NCBI GenBank assembly: GCA_030998225.1
Contig: JAPYXD010000743.1
Span: forward strand, 1-64,000
DNA length: 64,000 nucleotides
Direction of reading: 5' to 3'
Origin: Diplolepis rosae
Lineage: Eukaryota > Arthropoda > Insecta > Hymenoptera > Diplolepididae
Shown piece after piece: positions 32,906 through 44,874 of the stretch. Numbering within the stretch: the stretch's first letter is position 1; every line of letters begins with the position of its first letter. Below the pieces are notes generated by a model. It was not told the origin of the DNA. It was given only the letters and a program-made list of their open reading frames with translations, and did not search any database. A program made the translations under genes and the position numbers.

Positions 32906-35142
32906 AATTCTTTTTGTTGTGGTGCTTGTTGTTGTTTTAATTGTTTAATTATGTGATGATTTCTAAACTTCTTGGAATAGTGAATGTTGTCTGTTTCCTC
33001 TTCGCAGTTCGTTCTTGGCTGTTAAAATCCTTTTTACTCGTATTGCTCTTTCTACTATTTCGTTAAATTCATCGGCTGTTCCTATTCGTATATCTAATTC
33101 TGGTTTTAAGCCTTGGAGAAAGGAATCGATCGCATCTCTTTCCAGATTTCTTTCAAATTCAGCTGCTTCTTTACCATTATTTTTTTCTTTATGACATTCG
33201 AGGATTTCTGCTGCTATTCCTTGTATGCGTTTTGCATAGGATAAAAAACTTTCATTTTCCTACATATATACACTTCCTGTCAAAATTGTGGGAACACTTA
33301 CAAAAATTGTATTAAAAACATGCTCGTCTTTGAAAGCGGCTATCTCCGTAAAAAATTATGTTAAAAATATTTTTAAAAAGCCGTTTGAAAGATTATAAAA
33401 TTTCGCGTCGAATAAGTTCTATTTGAAGTATTTTCATTACATAGAAGCCGAGGTAGCGTGCGAGAAAGGCCGACGTAATTTTCGATTTTGACAAATTTTT
33501 ACTTTTAAACTTCAGCTGCCTGCATACTTTAGGGAAGTGATAGGACAAATTTGAAACTTTGCTAAAATAACGCCTAAAGCCTAAGCTATAAATTGAGCCT
33601 AAAAACATTTTTAAAAATCTCATTAGTTTCTGAGATATAACTTTATTTGTTGAGCGATGCTCCAAAGATTTTTGAAGCAGCGTTTCAGCCGGTCGCTCGA
33701 CTCACGAGATACTGTCAGAGCACAATAGGCGGTAGGCGTCAAACGGGGCACCACTATTCGGAGAATATTTATTCTTTTTTAATCTCTTGTCACTCAAATA
33801 CATTTTAATTTTTTTCGCAAATAAATTTTTTTTCACATAGTTAATATCTCCTTTCTTTATTTAAGGGCTCTTTATTTAGAAATAAAATATTTGTATAGAC
33901 CTCTGCGAAAAATTGTAGGTATCATCAAGAAATAAAGTTAGAACATTAAATTAATTAACGTTTTTTTTATCAATGTACACACGAAACAACAGCATAATTG
34001 GTGTGTTAAGAATGAAAATTTTGTAACAATCAGAGGATAATTTTCAAACAATTAAATTTGTTTTCCATCAAATATTATATTTTATTTAAAATTTGTTTAA
34101 ATTCAAATTTTGTAATGCAGTACAAAATTATTATCAATTTTGCAAACTTTGGAAACAATTTAAATGTATTTGAGTGACAAGAGATTAAAAAAAGAATAAA
34201 TATTCTCCGAATCGTGATGCCCCGTTTGGCGCCTACCACCTATTATGCCCTGACAGTGTCTCGTGAGTCGAGCGACCGGCTGAAACGCTGCTTCAAAAAT
34301 CTTTCTAGCATCGCTCAACAAATAAAATCATGTCTCGGAAACTAATGATTTTTTAAAAATGTTTTTGTGCTCAATTTATAGCTGAGGCTTTAGGCGTTAT
34401 TTTAGCATAGTTTCAAACTTTTCCTATCACTTCCCAAAAGTATGCAGGCAGCTGAAGTTTAAAAGTGAAAATTTTTCAAAATGGGAAATTACGCCGGCCT
34501 TTCTCACACGCTACCTCGGCTTCTATTTAATGAAAATACTTCAAATAGAACTTATTCGACGCGAAATTTTATAATCTTTCAAACGCCTTTTTAAAAATAT
34601 TTCTAACTTAATTTTTTACGGAGATAGTCGCTTTCAAAGACGAGCATGTTTTTAATACAATTTTTGTAGGTGGTCCCGCAATTTTGACCGGTAGTGTATT
34701 CTACCTGAATCTTGTAATTGGTACACAGTTTTTGAAGGGGCAAAAATAGTTTTTAATTTTTGTATGAAGTCTTCTAAATTATTATAATAATTTTCGATTA
34801 TACATCTTCTTGCTTCTGCTGTATGTTCGCTTCTTCATAATTTTACCAAATTTGCTTCTGCATTTGGGACCATTTCTTTTGCTTCCTTGCAAGCTTCGAT
34901 AAAAATAGTTAATAGTACTTTACTTGATCCGTCAAAATATGGCACAATTTCTAAAGCATCTCGTAGAGATATTTGTTGGTTTATGGTAAATTCATCATTT
35001 CAATAGATTGTATTGGTAAATTGGTATTTGGTAAATTATTTGCTGAAATTTCTTTATTAGATTTCTTAGAGGTTAAATACGGGTGTGAAGATTTTAGCGA
35101 ATCAAGAGCCTGTTCAATATTTGCATAGTCGTCAAGCATAAT
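32846..35142 (-). pseudogene. gag of the minus-strand element, split by a foldback element
   Basis: Gag capsid begins with ATG about 35142 (MLDDYANIEQALDS...), continues to about 34700 with SLRDALEIVPYFDGSS, and resumes beyond the inserted element at 33268 with FLSYAKRIQG and DSFLQGLKPELDIR. It ends with a Gln-rich basic tail at a TGA near 32846. No CCHC knuckle, as in errantiviruses. Frame changes and stops occur in the 34700-35000 part. The end overlaps pol in the -1 frame by about 60 bases, the usual gag-pol arrangement. Confidence 0.72.
33271..34696. mobile_element. 1.43-kb foldback element with TIRs of about 540 bp
   Basis: Left arm 33271-33812 and right arm about 34153-34696 are inverted copies. 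The tips read CACT(T/A)CC(T/G)GTCAAAATTG inward and are flanked on both sides by TA, the target duplication of Tc1/mariner-type elements. The tip resembles Tc1-like ends. The 340-bp centre has no gene. It interrupts the minus-strand gag above and so is younger than that element. Fragments open in the arms (for example 33393-33665) are by-products of the repeat. Confidence 0.88.
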
Positions 35143-35802
35143 TCAATTTATTTTATTTGGTAAAATTTCTTCAACTTGTTCAAGTTCTAAATTTGGATTG
35201 TTAAATACTGTTGTTTGGTCGAAAAATTCCGGAGTCCTACTTAGTTGCGATTTAATTGCAAATGGATGTATTGCTTTGTATCCCCTTTGAGGTGTGGTAA
35301 AAATTGTATTATTTGAAATATCACCAGATTGATCTGGGCATAAGGTTCTATCATACAGGGTAGAATTTGCTGTGATGCTTTCAAATATTGATTTTTCTTT
35401 TAGTGTTATATCTCCTGCGGTATCGTCAAATGATTGGTTAATTTGTGGTGTATTATTATAATTGTCTCCTACAATGATTATGCTATTATTTGGTTTGATA
35501 AAAGTTTTTAATTTATCAAAAAATGGACTTTTTGGTTTTTTTTCAATAATTGATTTATTTGAAGTACTGATTTCAGGATCAGAAATACTTCCAACACTGG
35601 TATCTAATAGATCACCTTGATTTAAAATATTTGACGTTTCTGGATGGTATGAATCCTTTGCAGTATTTTCTTGATTTTTTCGTTTTGGTTTAGGTGGGTC
35701 TTGCGAAGTTTCTTCAATTTCTTTTGCTAAAGTTGGGTTTTTCCTTGCTTGACTACGAGTTGCAGTGCCCTTTTTACGGCTGTCTCGTGGTGAAACCGAC
35801 AT
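35143..35802 (-). CDS. 219-codon ORF upstream of gag in the minus-strand retroelement
   Basis: The intact frame starts at ATG 35802 and ends at TGA 35143-35145, a few bases before and in the same frame as the gag ATG. The product begins MSVSPRDSRKKGTATRSQAR, is basic at first and then Ser/Thr/Asn/Pro-rich, with a hydrophobic beta-like stretch (NNSIIIVGDN), and no known domain. It may be a true separate protein, an N-terminal Gag region cut off by a nonsense mutation, or the front of a product made by stop readthrough. Being intact among broken neighbours is notable. Confidence 0.55.
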   Translation of the reverse strand: MSVSPRDSRKKGTATRSQARKNPTLAKEIEETSQDPPKPKRKNQENTAKDSYHPETSNILNQGDLLDTSVGSISDPEISTSNKSIIEKKPKSPFFDKLKTFIKPNNSIIIVGDNYNNTPQINQSFDDTAGDITLKEKSIFESITANSTLYDRTLCPDQSGDISNNTIFTTPQRGYKAIHPFAIKSQLSRTPEFFDQTTVFNNPNLELEQVEEILPNKIN

Positions 35803-35949
35803 TGATATTTCTCATATTTTTCGAAAATAATTTATTTGATATTATTAATGTTACCTTTTTTTTCAAATAGAATAATTGTTCTTTTCTTAAAAGTCTTTTA
35901 ATTAATTTAACTTTATTTTTCCCTAAATTGCAAATATTTGTTATTTTGG

Positions 35950-36375
35950 GCTAAAAGTTTTCATTGTGCGCAAAACTGGGTTCTTCAGTTTCCGTTTCAG
36001 ATCCTGAATATGAAGATATGAATAACAAAATTTCTCGAGTTTGCTTCAGGTTCCGAGTCAGAGGAAATATTTAAAATTTCGATAATTGGGGATAGATATT
36101 TAGAAATTTTATTTTCAGTTAATATTAATTCAGGTTGGGGATTTTTTGGTTCAAGATTTTCTGGTACAGATTCGATTCTTGTATCTTTTTCTTTTTCTAA
36201 ATTATATGAAAGTTTGTTTTCTATATATTTGCTTCATTTCTCTAATAATTGTTCAAATAAATCCGAAAATTCAATGTCGTTTTTTATTTCTTTTATTTCA
36301 CAAGTTGGTAGGTTCAACTCATCTATATTTTTTTTGCTCGGGAGCGCTTAAGAGTATATCTAAATGAGGGTGAAG
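35950..36375 (-). pseudogene. Degenerate acidic coding remnant upstream
   Basis: The minus strand reads as a mostly open Glu/Asn/Ser-rich frame (CEIKEIKNDIEFSDLFEQLL; later ILNISSDSEPEA and SGSETETEEPSF) with a TGA near 36240 and a frame change near 36000. The amino-acid pattern looks coding rather than random, but I recognise no domain. It probably belongs to the same retroelement, 5' to the 219-codon ORF. Confidence 0.4.
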
Positions 36376-36379
36376 ACAT

Positions 36380-38094
36380 ATAGAAATACAGAGTTGTACA
36401 AAATGTGACTTGTACGTTTCTTTTATTTTTATTCTTTTACTTATACAATTTTCTTACTTAATACCTTTTTTATGACTGCATACGTATTTGTGACCGAATA
36501 CACAAAAAAATTATAATAAATATATATATTTGTATATTTATTTTTTTTTTTTTTTCAAGCGAACTTATATGTATTTTATTATTTATTGGATTTATTTTAC
36601 TCGCTGTTTAATTACATTTTTGAATTTAATCCTGATTTATAAACAAATATATTTTAAAATAAATTTGGTGTATAGTGTACTTGTGTAGTTTTATAGGAAT
36701 AATTGCAATTCTGATATTCAAAAACTCCAATTTAAGGATAGCTGAGCGCGCAATTCGCTAGTCGCTGTTTAATATAACTTCCCACAAAAGTGAAAAGCTT
36801 TATCCCAAAAAAATTTCAATCACAGGGATAGAAATCAATAAAAATAAATTTTTATTTTAATGTCCTATTTTGTGGTTTCAATTATTCGATCTTTCTGTGA
36901 TAAAAAATTAGCCAAGCTAGACTCAAGCACAGAATCTTGGGTAATTATATAAATCACAGAAATTACGACAGTCGAAAATCAGAATTTTTTGCAATACAAA
37001 ATTAATCAGGCCTGACTCAAGCACAACTTCCTTCTTAATTCGTGTAATTACAAAACTCTGATAATCGTCAAGAAATTGAAGGTGTCAGTTTTTTTTGTCA
37101 AATAGAGAAGAAATAAAAGTTGAAAACAATAAAATGTAAGCACTTCGAGGTTGGCCTCACCCAAATCATGGTGACCTTTTGACAAATCCAAAGAGGACTT
37201 ATACTTTCGTGTGCTCTATTTTTTCTGTTTTAGCACTTGAACTTAATCTTAGTTAACAAATGATGAATTTTTGCAGTACCAGATTAGACAAGGATGACTC
37301 AAGCATAAACCCTGAATAATCTGTGCACTTGCAGAAATTCGAGTAAAATAAAAATGTTATGTTGTAATAAGACTTGAAAAAAAAAAAATTGTTGAAAATT
37401 TGCGAAAAAATTTATTGAAAATTTTCTTCTTATTCTTCTTTGTACAGCGTTCGCACCGTACTGACAAAGCCTTGTACATTTAACTGCCCATGCTTCTATT
37501 ACAATACGCTACTCCTACTACTACACAAGATCGAGAAAATCAAAATGGCAGGAACTAGTCGCGAAATATCAAGTTCAATGGACGAGAATGATGATGAATA
37601 CTAGATTAGATTCGAGTATACGCATAAAAAGTCGTATACGCACCGAAGTCACATAAAATAGAATACGTGCCAATGGACACAATTCGGGAAACGTCTCGAT
37701 AAAATGCCGACAGCGACACAATAAAGGCCACTACTTGACGAGAAGAGACCCAATAAGATACACTATTCTAATATATACAAGGTGAATATTATTCTCATGG
37801 GTTTCATATTCATCGATATCACTAGAAAACTTTGCACATGACCCAAGAAATTTCAAAAGCTCTAAAATTCACATTATATTTGAATCGATATATCTTCCAT
37901 GCGAAAAATTTGTAAATTTCCATATATTCTGCAGAGTTCTGTATTTAGTTTAAGAACATTCTATGCTATTTTACAATAAATATCACCACTACAATGCAAT
38001 TTGTTCGTATAATTTTGAATCCATTCCATCTATAGGAGAATGAATACAATCTACACATATATACTTATTATAACCCTGAGGAAACTAGCGTGTT
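36380..38094. other. No gene; diverged repeats, possibly LTR remains
   Basis: The phrase TGACTCAAGCA (or GACTCAAGCAC) recurs near 36920, 37013 and 37298, each within a longer diverged repeat (AAAATTA...CA-G--TGACTCAAGCA). For a minus-strand element whose gag lies at 35142 the 5' LTR would be here, but I find no primer site or TG/CA boundary. 36541-36556 is a T run. Confidence 0.4.
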
Positions 38095-38754
38095 ATTTTA
38101 ATTATCGCTTTTAATTACATTTTAACATTATTATAATAATAACAAGGCACTGGTTTCATGTGAAAAATGACGATGAGAATTTTTATCAAATTTTCGCATT
38201 TTAGGAACCCCGGAGTCAGAAAAACGGTTTTTAAAAATTGTCTGTCGCTCTGTCGTGAGTCTGTCGTGTGTTGTCTGTCGTCTATGCAACGTCTGAGGAC
38301 ACAATTCATTTCGATATAGTTATTGGATTGGAGTGGACTTTGGGATATTTTTTTGGAGCCTGAATAGTAGGGATTTGTTCGTTACCAACTACATCCGATT
38401 TGAATCTGGCATAATTTTATTCCTCGTATCATTTTATCGAACAATTGATTGCTGTTGCTTTTTTTTTACTTTTAGCATAATGTAACACATCTAATTTTAT
38501 TTTAATTCATGAAATGTTATGAGGGTTAATAGTGAGATCTTATTAGCACTTCCAGAAAGCAACATTTCAACCTTTCACAATGGAAGGAAAAAAATTCCAA
38601 ATTATAAGAACACATTGCATTGTTGTGGTGATAATCATCCTGAAATGGCTTACAATATTCTTCAAATTAAATTAAGAACTGTTTGGACGTGATAAAAACG
38701 ACAAATAATTTTATACAAGATATTTCGATGAAAATATCATAAAAATGTCTAAGC

Positions 38755-39620
38755 ATTAGAGATTTTTCCGGTGAAGTGCCGACTTTTCTAGTGATATCAA
38801 GATAAAAAAATTGATAGTCATTTTTTTTAACATTTTGAGTGACATTATTCCTTAATGATTTCATATCATTCAGTGAATGAATGCAGAGCTACATTTTCAA
38901 GGATATTATTATAAAAACGAAGGGTTAACGATTTCAATCAAGAGAAAATTGCGAAAAAGGTACAGAATATAGAAATCGCCTCCAGGTGATCGCTTTTTTC
39001 CGGGGACATTTCCGCGATTTCTTACCCTTCTACTCAGATGTTACTATAATACATATGATTATTTAAAAAATAAGTAGCAATGACCATTCATGTAACACGT
39101 GCCCCCACGGTGCCCCTCACTTCATACGACACCAAACGATCAAGCCACCTTAAGTACCTGGGAGTGCAGTTGGATCGAAGGCTTAGCTTCGGCGAACACC
39201 TGCAGATCACGACTGCCAAAGCCATCCAATGTGGGGCCGCCCTGACTCGGCTCATGCCCAACATTGGTGGACCCAAGGAAGCTAAGAGAAGGCTGATGGC
39301 GAGGGTGGTAAATTCGAAGCTGCTTTATGCAGCTCCGATCTGGACAAGTGCCCTTAACAACCATGCTATCCTGAAGAAGCTGTTATCGGCACAGAGAGGT
39401 GTGGTGATGAGAATTGTCTCAGCATACCGAACTGTGTCATTTGCAGAGGAAAGGAAAGAGACGTTTCAGCTCCGTAAGGAGCTCACCTGCTTAACCAACC
39501 CGCAGGAAATTTCTGGTAAAATGCCAAATTTTCTAGTAATATCAAGAAAGAAAAATTCATAAAGTCATTTTTTTTAACATTTCGAGTGACATTATTCCTT
39601 AATGATTTCATAACATTTAG
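38755..39620. repeat. Direct repeat of about 115 bp flanking a LINE fragment
   Basis: 38757-38875 and 39505-39618 are direct copies (both with TTTTCTAGT(G/A)ATATCAAGA and GTGACATTATTCCTTAATGA). They flank 38880-39500, which contains the LINE piece. The pattern suits a duplication of the target region, or two remnants of one repeat family. Confidence 0.75.
39080..39490 (+). pseudogene. R1-clade LINE fragment, second copy
   Basis: The plus-strand frame encodes the same RT-thumb segment as 11825 and below (KYLGVQLDRRLSFGEHLQIT and onward to ERKETFQLRKE), about 90 percent similar by eye. It keeps about 15 residues (RVVNSKLLYAAPIWT) missing from the first copy, but lacks about 14 present there after YRTVS. 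It has a sense codon where the other copy has TAG. Truncated at both ends; the frame runs on into the flanking repeat to 39562. Confidence 0.85.
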
Positions 39621-40609
39621 TGATGCTGGAAGGAATAGATTTAGACCGTACATCTTAATACTTAGATATTCAAGTAAAATACCTTCGAATTTCCACGCCA
39701 AAGTGAAAAGTGTCCAAAACTGCCGCATTGAGTTTTCAGTTGTTTTTTCTACAAAAATCGATTTGGCCGCGCTTTAAAAGGTTACATGCCAATCATTTAA
39801 ACACAAAATATGGTATTATCGTGTCTGATGCATTGAAATGTTATAAAAAACTGTAAGTCTGTTAATTTGGCAGTCGTTGCGTTTATGCATAATTTTGCCC
39901 GCTTTTTCGTATCTAGCACAGGTCCTTTCGATTTCCGGAAGCGTTCCTTTTTTCACAGAAAATTTCTTAAAGAATTATATTAAAAATTTCCATTTAGTCT
40001 TATGAGACGTTAAATTAGTTCTAAATTGCAGGTTGGTAAAATCGATATGGTAGAGTTGCTGTCCTCATTATATCGAGTCTTACCGAGTCGATGTAATACA
40101 AAAGCATAAACCTGCGGAAGGTTTGTTAGTCACTTTGTTAGTGACGAATGCTGCAAACGAAATTTAAATTCAGAGTCTTTGAGCTCCTGATAGTTGCACT
40201 GACCCAAATGTTTCCGAATCATCGGCGTTCCAATTTTGTTTGGGATTTTATAATTATAGTACAAAGTAATATTATTGTTCGACGAATATTTATGTAGTTG
40301 TCAATAATGCCAAACATAAAATCAAGACTTAATGTTAAAAATATATGTATATTTGCAGCATCACGATGAATCTCAATTGAATGACGAGAGCGACACGTAC
40401 GAGGCCAATACTCGACTACAAGAGACCTGATAAGACACATTAATCCATTATGCCATCTGATCAAATTTGACCCGGACTGATTAAAGAAAACGACATTTTC
40501 ATGTTTTTTAATACAAATCTTCATTATCGCCTCCGTTATATTTTAAATGCACATCGTCAGTAAAAATGAATTGGTTTTATGTGAAAAATTACGTATTGAA
40601 TGTGAAGAC
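39621..40609. other. No gene recognised
   Basis: Interior of the old long-TIR element. Small open frames (39586-39777, 40219-40524 on the minus strand) show no domain. Confidence 0.4.
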
Positions 40610-41200
40610 AAGCTCATTAATCAGCAACATCTGACTAAAATTGTCAAAATAAGAGCATGCTTTGCTTTTTTGAAAAATAACAAAAATTTCATATAGTCAA
40701 AATTGCAACGTTGCTTTCTCATAGTGCTAAAATAAGTTTTGACTATTTATCCTCATAAACTTCCGTGGTAACAAAAATTAAAGAATTTCGAGTATGTTGA
40801 AAGTTGAAAAAAAGCCAACAACAATGAATTGTTCGGTTAAATTATATGAGACACCAGATTAAACGATATTGCCATCAGATGTGGTTTGTGAACGAACTTT
40901 TCCTTAGTATTCAGGCTCCGATAAAGTATGCCAAAGCTCACTATAATCCAATCACTATATTGAGAGTTATCGTGTCGTTAGACACCGGACAAACTACAGA
41001 CGAAACACGACAGCCCTTCGACAACGTGACAGACACTTTCGTAAAAACCGTTTTTTCCGAATCAGAGGGACTCAAAACGCGAAGATTTGAAAACAATTCT
41101 CGAAGTAATTTTTCACATGAAACTAATACCTCCTTGTTGATAACAAGAATAATAATTATTATAATTTGGTTGATATGGATTTGATACTTATTAAGCTACT

Positions 41201-41647
41201 ATTCATTGTGCATTTACGTATGATTAACGCGTTAAAATGTCATGCCGGAATAACACAGAAATATGGGGTCACATCTTGTCGTGTTTTTTTCGCAATCACG
41301 TGTTGAATACGATTCTGCCACGAATGAGAATTCAGTCAGTCATTAAAGATGCCGCAGACTTCTGTCAATAGAGGCAACATCATAGTGCCATGCATTGGAG
41401 TGCGTGAACTCGTATAGGATGTTTCAATCATTACAAAGTTAACAGTGATTCGAAATTTACTTTCATATTTATGCATTATTGAGAAATATGAGAGAAAATA
41501 ACTTTCTTTATTATTTATGACTTGAATTTACTGCAAAAATAAGTTTATAATTACGTTTAATCAAGTTGTGTGAATTTTTTATTTTGTTTTGGTATATGAA
41601 ATTTAATATACCAGTGTATTGTTTCACAATTAATATATAGAAATAAT
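41201..41647. other. No gene recognised
   Basis: Spacer between the long-TIR element and the ISL2EU-like composite. A minus-strand frame ending at 41511 enters here from the neighbouring transposase, but its last 45 codons are read-through of the TIR and beyond. Confidence 0.45.
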
Positions 41648-41689
41648 AAAGGGCATAGTCGGGTAAGCATACAAAATCTGCCCCCGCAC

Positions 41690-42619
41690 GTATTGACTCG
41701 AAATTTCTGTCTTTGTGCAAGCAGTATGACTGTCTTGAAATCTGAAAGTTACTGCATTTTGGAATGTAAACATACATACCATCGATTTTGATAATAGCTC
41801 TTAGAGTTATAGGTTCAGGATTATATAATGCATTTTCGAATTCTGTAACATGCCTTTTTATATAATCCTTTTTTGTGATGGAGCCAAATCCAATATTTTG
41901 AGGGAAAAATCGCTGCATTAATGATTTTCGCACTTTCGTAATAATTAGGTTTGTGTTCTGCCAGCTTTAGTAATTGAACGTTACTTTCAGAAAATCATCT
42001 GGAAATCCCTGGTGCATCTTACACAGAAAAGCCAGTAAGTCCTTTTTCTTAACATATCTATGAAACCCGATCTCAGGTACAGGATCACAATACTGGAATA
42101 AATCTTGAAACCGTTGTTTAGTCAGCGAAAACATCACTAAACGAGTTTTCATCTTCATATCGTCGTTCGACTGTTGTATCAGCAAAACTCCGAAGATTTT
42201 GCAGGAAACTAAATAGTTGTGTAACTTTGTTTATGTATGGTCTATTAACTGAACGTAGTCCTGGAAGTAAAGACTCAGAAATATAACCTCTTTCATCAAG
42301 ATGTATTCCACAGCATTTTCGGAGACGTAAATGTTTCTGGTAACAAAAATGTTAACTCGACACTGAATTGACAATCAATGGACATTCCGTTCTGCATTGC
42401 ATATCAAACATCGATGACTTATGTTTGAGATAAGACATCAAGCCGCAAGCAAGATGGATCTTCCACTAAAAGTCTTATTTCATTAGTAATAGCATTTCTA
42501 CAATTAATACAGATTCTACTATGCATTGTCACTTCAAGTGGGGGAAGACCGACCTCTTCGAGTTTTCGAATAGCTATTTCGCATTTATTCTCATTGTCAT
42601 CTCCACTGATTCCAGACAT
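41690..42619 (-). pseudogene. ISL2EU-type transposase, N-terminal two thirds, broken
   Basis: Pieces in order on the minus strand: 42619-42419 with CINCRNAI (zinc-like); 42185-41967 with LFQYCDPVPEIGFHRYVKKK and DLLAFLCKMHQGFPDDF; and 41933-41690 with KSLMQRFFPQNIGF, RHVTEFENALYN and the DDE start IIKIDGMYVYIPKCSNFQIS followed by SYCLHKDRN. This is the order in ISL2EU/IS4EU-like transposases. Frame changes fall near 42190 and 41955. The gene runs directly into the left TIR, so the C-terminal catalytic part has been deleted. Confidence 0.72.
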
Positions 42620-42989
42620 TTGTCGGGGATGACCATTTGAATTGCATGCATAGCAACGTATCGATACCCACGTTCTAATATGTCGTATCCCACAAAATTT
42701 GAGAAATTGACTTTTTTTGAAAAATGGATTAATTATAATGTTTTACAGCTTATATTAAAATCTTGGGATTCAAATTGTTTATTTAATATTTTTAAATAAA
42801 TATTCTAATATGTCGTATCCCACATGCTGATTTTCACGAATTCTAATATGTCGTATCCCACATGCTGATTTTCACGAATTCTAATATGTCGTATCCCACA
42901 TCAATTGGTTAAGTCAGCGCCAGCGATGTGACAGTCAATTTTTATTTTGTGAATAGTCTTAAGTTTATTTTAAGAAATTATTTAATAAA

Positions 42990-43485
42990 ATGAGTAAGAA
43001 GGTAATTACAAATAATATTTTTACAACTCCAATTAATTCTAGAGCATCCGCTGAAACCTCTGTTTGTAGATGGATTAAAAATAACTAAAAGTAAATGGCA
43101 ACAATTATAGGCATTAAAAAAAGTGTTGCTGAGAGGTACACACTGCTTCTATGATAATATAAAATATATTGATGATACTGGCTCTGCTTCTGACCAATCT
43201 CCATCAATAAAAAATTTGGAAGCAGAGAGTAAAAATATAGTTAAGGTAACTGAAAAGACTAAGAGTAAGAAACGAAAAGCTAATCAAGTTAATCTTGGTG
43301 TTAAAAGCAAAGTACTGCGTACTAATAATAGATTTATAAAACTTGAAGATAATGATATTAATTATAAAAAAAATTGTGATAATACTAGACGAAAGAGGAC
43401 AAGAAATTTTCAACAATCTCAGCAAGAAAATGTACTTGAAGTAAAAAAAAAAAAATTAAGAGTACTTAAAATGAAAAAAAAATGA
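42990..43485 (+). CDS. Unrecognised Lys/Asn-rich ORFs of the 8-bp-TSD element
   Basis: A 33-codon frame from ATG 42990 (MSKKVITNNIFTTPINSRAS..., stop at 43087) is followed by an open frame 43123-43485 whose first motif-like stretch is LLRGTHCFYDNIKYIDDTGS. The rest is Lys/Arg/Asn-rich (SKKRKANQ; RRKRTRNF), like a nuclear localisation tail. A possible intron (GTAATT at 43002 to TTCTAG at 43043) would link ATG to the later sequence, but phases are uncertain. No catalytic motif is visible. It may be the remains of the element's transposase or an accessory protein. Confidence 0.4.
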
Positions 43486-43622
43486 TTTAAGCAATATTAA
43501 AGATAGTAAAAATAAAATGTATCAATAATGTTATATTATAATAATTATGAATTAAACAATACAAAATAAGAGAGAAAAATGTTATGCATGGGATGAAACA
43601 ATATTTAATTATAAAACGATTA

Positions 43623-44287
43623 AGGTAGTACGATCACGAAAATTAGACCTCAGGCAAAAATAGATAATTTTGCTTTCAAGAATAGCAATATTATTATGGA
43701 AGTACTAATTTGAAAGAGAAAAGATTATTTTTCATGAAAAAAATTTAAAACACAAAAAAATAATTTTATTAATAAATTTTATTTTTTCCCAAACTTATTT
43801 TCTTATCGCTTCGAGCCAAATTTTTAAAAATGATGCGATTTTAATAAATCACGGTTCATTTTTTTAGGAAAAAGATTCTCCACAATTTGACCGTTTCCGA
43901 TTTTTGAAAATGAATTCTTTAATGGCTGAAATTATAAAAAAAACAATTATTCAAAACAAAATTTTTATAAAAAAATTGCTGTATTTGATGATAATTAATT
44001 CAATTTCAAAAATAGGAAACGGTCAAGTTGTAGAGAATCTTTTTTCTAAAAAAATGAACCGTGATTTATTAGAATTGCATCATTTTTAAAAATTTGTCTC
44101 GAAGCGATAAGAAAATAAGTTTGGGCAAAAATAAAATTTGTTAATAACATTATTTTTTTGTTTCAAATTTTTTTCATAAAAAATAATCTTTTCTCTTTCA
44201 AATTAGCTCTTCAATAATAATATTGCTATTCTTGAAAGCAAAATTATCTATTTTTGCCTGACGTTTAATTTTCTTGATCGTACTACC
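43623..44287. mobile_element. Foldback MITE, about 665 bp, TIRs about 285 bp
   Basis: 43623-43910 and 44005-44287 are inverted copies, with tips AGGTAGTACGATC and GATCGTACTACCT flanked by TA on both sides. The arms include AAAATTATCTATTTTTGCCTG and a TTATCGCTTCGAG phrase; the centre of about 95 bp is unique. No gene. Nested in the 8-bp-TSD element, so younger than it. Confidence 0.85.
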
Positions 44288-44874
44288 TTATATTAATTTC
44301 TTTTCTAAAATACATTTTAATTTTTTCTTCTTGCGTAACCCACATAAATATCATAAAATTTATTTAAATAATTTTTTTTGCTTTAATTATTATTATTTAT
44401 GCATTTTTATGAACGTATAAAACAAAAATTTGTTTATATTTATTTATTTGTGCTAGCAAGACGTTTTTATCGTTTCCTGAAAAATTTTCCAAATGTGGGA
44501 TACGACATATTAGAACGTGGGTATCGGTATACCATTTCTATTATTCATCGCCATGAATTATAAGAAAAAAGAAAACATTCACAAAAACTTATTTTAACGC
44601 CGAATAATGTTAATATCCGTAAACAATTTTAAATAAAACGCATCATTTCATATTCGAAGTCAAAACGCTGCTCTTACTTATGAAAAAGGTTAAGAAATAA
44701 AAGGCAAGAAGGAAAATAAAAGCACAAGTTATCTATAAGCACATATAGATTGAATTACTGGAAATATTCAGGTGACGATGCGAGTGGTATAAAAAATCTT
44801 AATTAAAAAGTTGCCATATGTACTCCCATGAAGTCAGTGCTTAAAAATGTCATACATCAGAACTGTCCAAAATA

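Larger units (their letters stand above)
38095..41200. mobile_element. Old long-TIR element of about 3.1 kb
   Basis: 38095-38650 and 40610-41200 are diverged inverted copies. Matching phrases occur in the same order in both arms: TTTCATGTGAAAAAT, AAAACGGTTTTTA, GTCTGTCG..., GGAGCCTGAATA, TATCGAACAATTGATT (versus AACCGAACAATTCATT) and AGAAAGCAAC. I estimate roughly 70-75 percent identity by eye. The interior has no transposase but holds a LINE fragment and a direct repeat. Outer boundaries are approximate; no target duplication identified. Confidence 0.7.
42667..44521. mobile_element. 1.86-kb element with 8-bp target duplication and reiterated terminal motif
   Basis: The tips CCCACG-TTCTAATATGTCG and onward (42667) are matched inverted at 44494-44521. 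The flanks tatcgata (42659-42666) and tatcggta (44522-44529) differ at one base, an 8-bp target duplication as in hAT or P-type elements. The terminal motif TTCTAATATGTCGTATCCCA recurs internally at 42803, 42841 and 42879, same orientation, exactly 38 bp apart. It holds a Lys-rich open frame (43123-43485) and a nested MITE (43623-44287), and it splits the ISL2EU-like composite. The superfamily is not recognised. Confidence 0.82.

Noticed and set aside
33393..33665. 90-codon minus-strand frame
   Set aside because: It lies entirely within an arm of the foldback element and has no motif.
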